A stretch of 5,446 bases of DNA from Desulfuromonadaceae bacterium (GTDB taxonomy: Bacteria; Desulfobacterota; Desulfuromonadia; Geobacterales; Pseudopelobacteraceae). The position numbers and the translations under genes are program-made. Positions 3,671 through 5,446 of the stretch are shown here, piece by piece (within the stretch, counting starts at the first letter, position 1; every line of letters begins with the position of its first letter). The stretch spans positions 1 to 5,446 of the forward strand of contig JAQUCQ010000238.1 of assembly GCA_028686145.1 (NCBI GenBank). Direction: 5' to 3'. The notes beneath the pieces were generated by a model. That model was not told the DNA's origin, searched no databases, and was given only the letters and a program-made list of their open reading frames with translations.

Positions 3671-5446
3671 CTACATCTCCACACGAGTGACGACACCTTG
3701 CATCTTTGCAGCCGGCAGCTTATAAAACTGAACAAAATTAGGGGTCAGTTTCTTGATTAATGCAAAAACTTTCCAGATCGGATTCCTGGTTTCAATATCC
3801 TCAATGCCGTAAAAAATGACTTTTTCGTCGATGCCATGTTCTTTGAGCCGCTTCTCGATATCCAACACTCTCATGTATCCTGCCCGAATTTCAAAAAACT
3901 CAAGCCCTGTTCCGACATTCTTATTATGATGGCATACAATTCCAAATGGTTCATCGGTGCGAACAATAGAGATGAAGACGTTGCGTTTATAGAGGATATT
4001 GGAGCGAATAACACAGTGCACGATGTATGGGGGAATCACATCCAGTGCCTTAAGAAAAAAGAGAGCCGTGCCGTCAATATGACCTTTGGCGTAAATTTGC
4101 TCATAGGAGAGCATGAAAATGTCGAGTTCCAGCGGTCGCAATGCCTTGTACAGTGAGCGTTGACCATTAGTCCAAATCAGAATGGTTGCAAACGGGATTG
4201 AGGCCAGGATAATCGACCAGTAAGCGCCATGTGGAAATTTGGAAAAAGTGGATGTGAAATACACGAGGTCAATCAAGGCAATGACGACTACGATGGGCAC
4301 TTTCCATTTTTTTGTGGTTTTGGAAAAGACCATGATCATCATAATTGCGGTAATGGTCATGGAACCGGTGACCGCCATGCCGTAGGCCGCCGCCAGATTG
4401 CCTGATTTCTGGAAGATGAACATCACAAAAATGACCGCTGTCATCAGAGACCAGTTTACGGCACCGATATATATCTGGGACTGAATTTGGGTGGAAGTAT
4501 AATCAACCTTGAATAATGGCATAAGGCGGGTTGTGATGCCTTGGTAGACAATGGAAAAAACACCGCTGATAATTGCCTGTGAGGCGATTATGGTTGCCAT
4601 AATCGTCAACAGCAAAAACGGGATGTAAAAAAATGAAGATTGACTCTGAATCATGGCAAAAAGGATGTTTTTTGCCTCCGGATGGGAAAGGATGAATGCT
4701 CCTTGGCCGAGATAATTTACATAGAGGGCGACAAAGACAAAATACCAGGCTCTTATGATCGGTTTCTTGCCCAGATGCCCCATATCGGCGTAAAGCGCTT
4801 CACCTCCGGTAGAACAAAGAATAACCTCAGACAATACAATATAACCGGCAAAACCGTTGATCCGGAAAAATTCTACGGCATGCCACGGATTGATTGCCGC
4901 TACTATTCCAGGTGTGTTTGAAATGGAGGCCAGGCCCGAGATCAGCAAAGTCCCGAAATAGACGACCATGATCGGCCCGAAGATGCGTGCTACTTTATCG
5001 GTACCTCTTGATTGAAAAAAGAATAGTGTGAAGGCAATAAGAGCTGCAATCAAAACCAGCGTCGATTGATGGGTGGCGGCAAGCGAGGGAATTAACAGAA
5101 AACCTTCTACTGCCGAGAGGATTGAAATGGCAGGGGTAATAACACCGTCACCCAAAAGAAGTGAGACCCCCAGAAACGAGAGAAAGCCTGCAAAGCCGAG
5201 AACTCGACCTTTTTTGAAGAGCTTGATGATAATCTCTCTCAACACAATCTCGCCACCCTGACCTTTTCTGCCCAAACTCATGGCTAACCAGGCATACTCC
5301 GCAGTGACCAAGATAGTCATGGTCCAGAAAATCAGGGAAAGGATGCCATAGACGTTGGCAATGGTCGGTGTGGTCAGGGCAAAAACTACAGTAAGGGTAT
5401 AGATTGGGCTGGTGCCGATATCGCCGAATACCAGGCAAGGGGTTTG
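3671..5446 (-). CDS. kup: Kup (KUP/HAK/KT family) potassium uptake transporter, N-terminus outside window
   Basis: This is an inner-membrane K+ importer, believed to work as a K+/H+ symporter. 591 residues are visible, and the frame stays open to the window edge, so only perhaps 15-30 N-terminal residues are missing compared with the roughly 620-residue E. coli protein. Signatures are FGDIGTSPIYTL (7-18), GDGVITPAIS (99-108), SAVEG (111-115), GGEALYADMGHLG (214-226) and NLAAAYGMAVTG in a later helix. The acidic residues thought to couple transport are present: D9 in FGDIGTSP, D100 in GDGVITP and E216 in GGEALYADMG. About twelve membrane segments end near residue 425. The soluble C-terminal domain follows, with the family's IPPYIVHCVIRSNILYKRN block and the terminal VTRVEM. 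The ATG at 5320 is internal, because homology continues upstream of it to the window edge. The usual GEGG loop reads GQGG (62-65). The gene is followed 2 nt later by the exchanger gene. Confidence 0.96.
   Translation of the reverse strand, partial: QTPCLVFGDIGTSPIYTLTVVFALTTPTIANVYGILSLIFWTMTILVTAEYAWLAMSLGRKGQGGEIVLREIIIKLFKKGRVLGFAGFLSFLGVSLLLGDGVITPAISILSAVEGFLLIPSLAATHQSTLVLIAALIAFTLFFFQSRGTDKVARIFGPIMVVYFGTLLISGLASISNTPGIVAAINPWHAVEFFRINGFAGYIVLSEVILCSTGGEALYADMGHLGKKPIIRAWYFVFVALYVNYLGQGAFILSHPEAKNILFAMIQSQSSFFYIPFLLLTIMATIIASQAIISGVFSIVYQGITTRLMPLFKVDYTSTQIQSQIYIGAVNWSLMTAVIFVMFIFQKSGNLAAAYGMAVTGSMTITAIMMIMVFSKTTKKWKVPIVVVIALIDLVYFTSTFSKFPHGAYWSIILASIPFATILIWTNGQRSLYKALRPLELDIFMLSYEQIYAKGHIDGTALFFLKALDVIPPYIVHCVIRSNILYKRNVFISIVRTDEPFGIVCHHNKNVGTGLEFFEIRAGYMRVLDIEKRLKEHGIDEKVIFYGIEDIETRNPIWKVFALIKKLTPNFVQFYKLPAAKMQGVVTRVEM
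3677..3680 (-). promoter_or_regulatory. Ribosome binding site of the exchanger gene, inside kup
   Basis: GGAG on the minus strand lies 8 nt upstream of the ATG at 3668 and within the last codons of kup. It fixes the start of the exchanger gene and ties its translation to ribosomes finishing kup. Confidence 0.75.

Noticed and set aside
5318..5320. ATG at 5320 as the start of kup
   Set aside because: Upstream codons to the window edge encode FGDIGTSPIYTL and the first membrane segments, the core of the Kup N-terminus, so the gene must begin outside the window.
5148..5438. Minus-strand 96-aa frame near the window end
   Set aside because: It overlaps the kup frame, which carries unmistakable family motifs through the same bases, so it is a shadow.

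Overview
The window looks like an ordinary chromosomal stretch of a Gram-negative bacterium. The F1-ATPase beta and epsilon sequences, the gene order atpD-atpC, moderate GC content and the Kup and exchanger subfamilies remind me most of Desulfuromonadales (Geobacter/Desulfuromonas/Pelobacter-like). That placement is an inference from general resemblance, not from a search. I see no insertion sequences, CRISPR arrays, tRNA or rRNA genes, or phage genes.

Layout. (1) Positions 2-1099, plus strand: the end of an ATP synthase operon, with the C-terminal third or so of atpD and a complete atpC. It is closed by a strong intrinsic terminator (1128-1154). (2) Positions 1155-1224: a short intergenic region with a weak sigma-54-like motif and a small inverted repeat. 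(3) Positions 1225-2668, plus strand: a two-gene unit. It has an unrecognised soluble 173-aa protein followed, after one nucleotide, by a radical SAM protein of the YhcC/YtqA (TIGR01212) family. The second gene lacks its own visible ribosome binding site and is probably translated by coupling. (4) Positions 2652-5446, minus strand: a two-gene ion-transport unit. A Kup-type potassium transporter (5' end cut by the window edge) is followed 2 nt later by a CaCA-family cation exchanger. The exchanger gene converges on the radical SAM gene and overlaps its 3' end by 17 nt.

How they fit together. AtpD and AtpC belong to the F1 motor, which couples the proton or sodium gradient to ATP synthesis. The Kup/exchanger pair would move K+ in and probably Na+/Ca2+ across the same inner membrane, so both flanks concern ion gradients, but nothing links the two units functionally. 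The middle unit may act in tRNA wobble-uridine modification if the radical SAM protein is MnmL-like, but that is unproven.

I found no clear evidence of a new multi-gene system. The items most worth a second look are the unknown protein coupled to the radical SAM gene, the altered ion-binding motifs of the exchanger, and the convergent gene overlap with no visible terminator.
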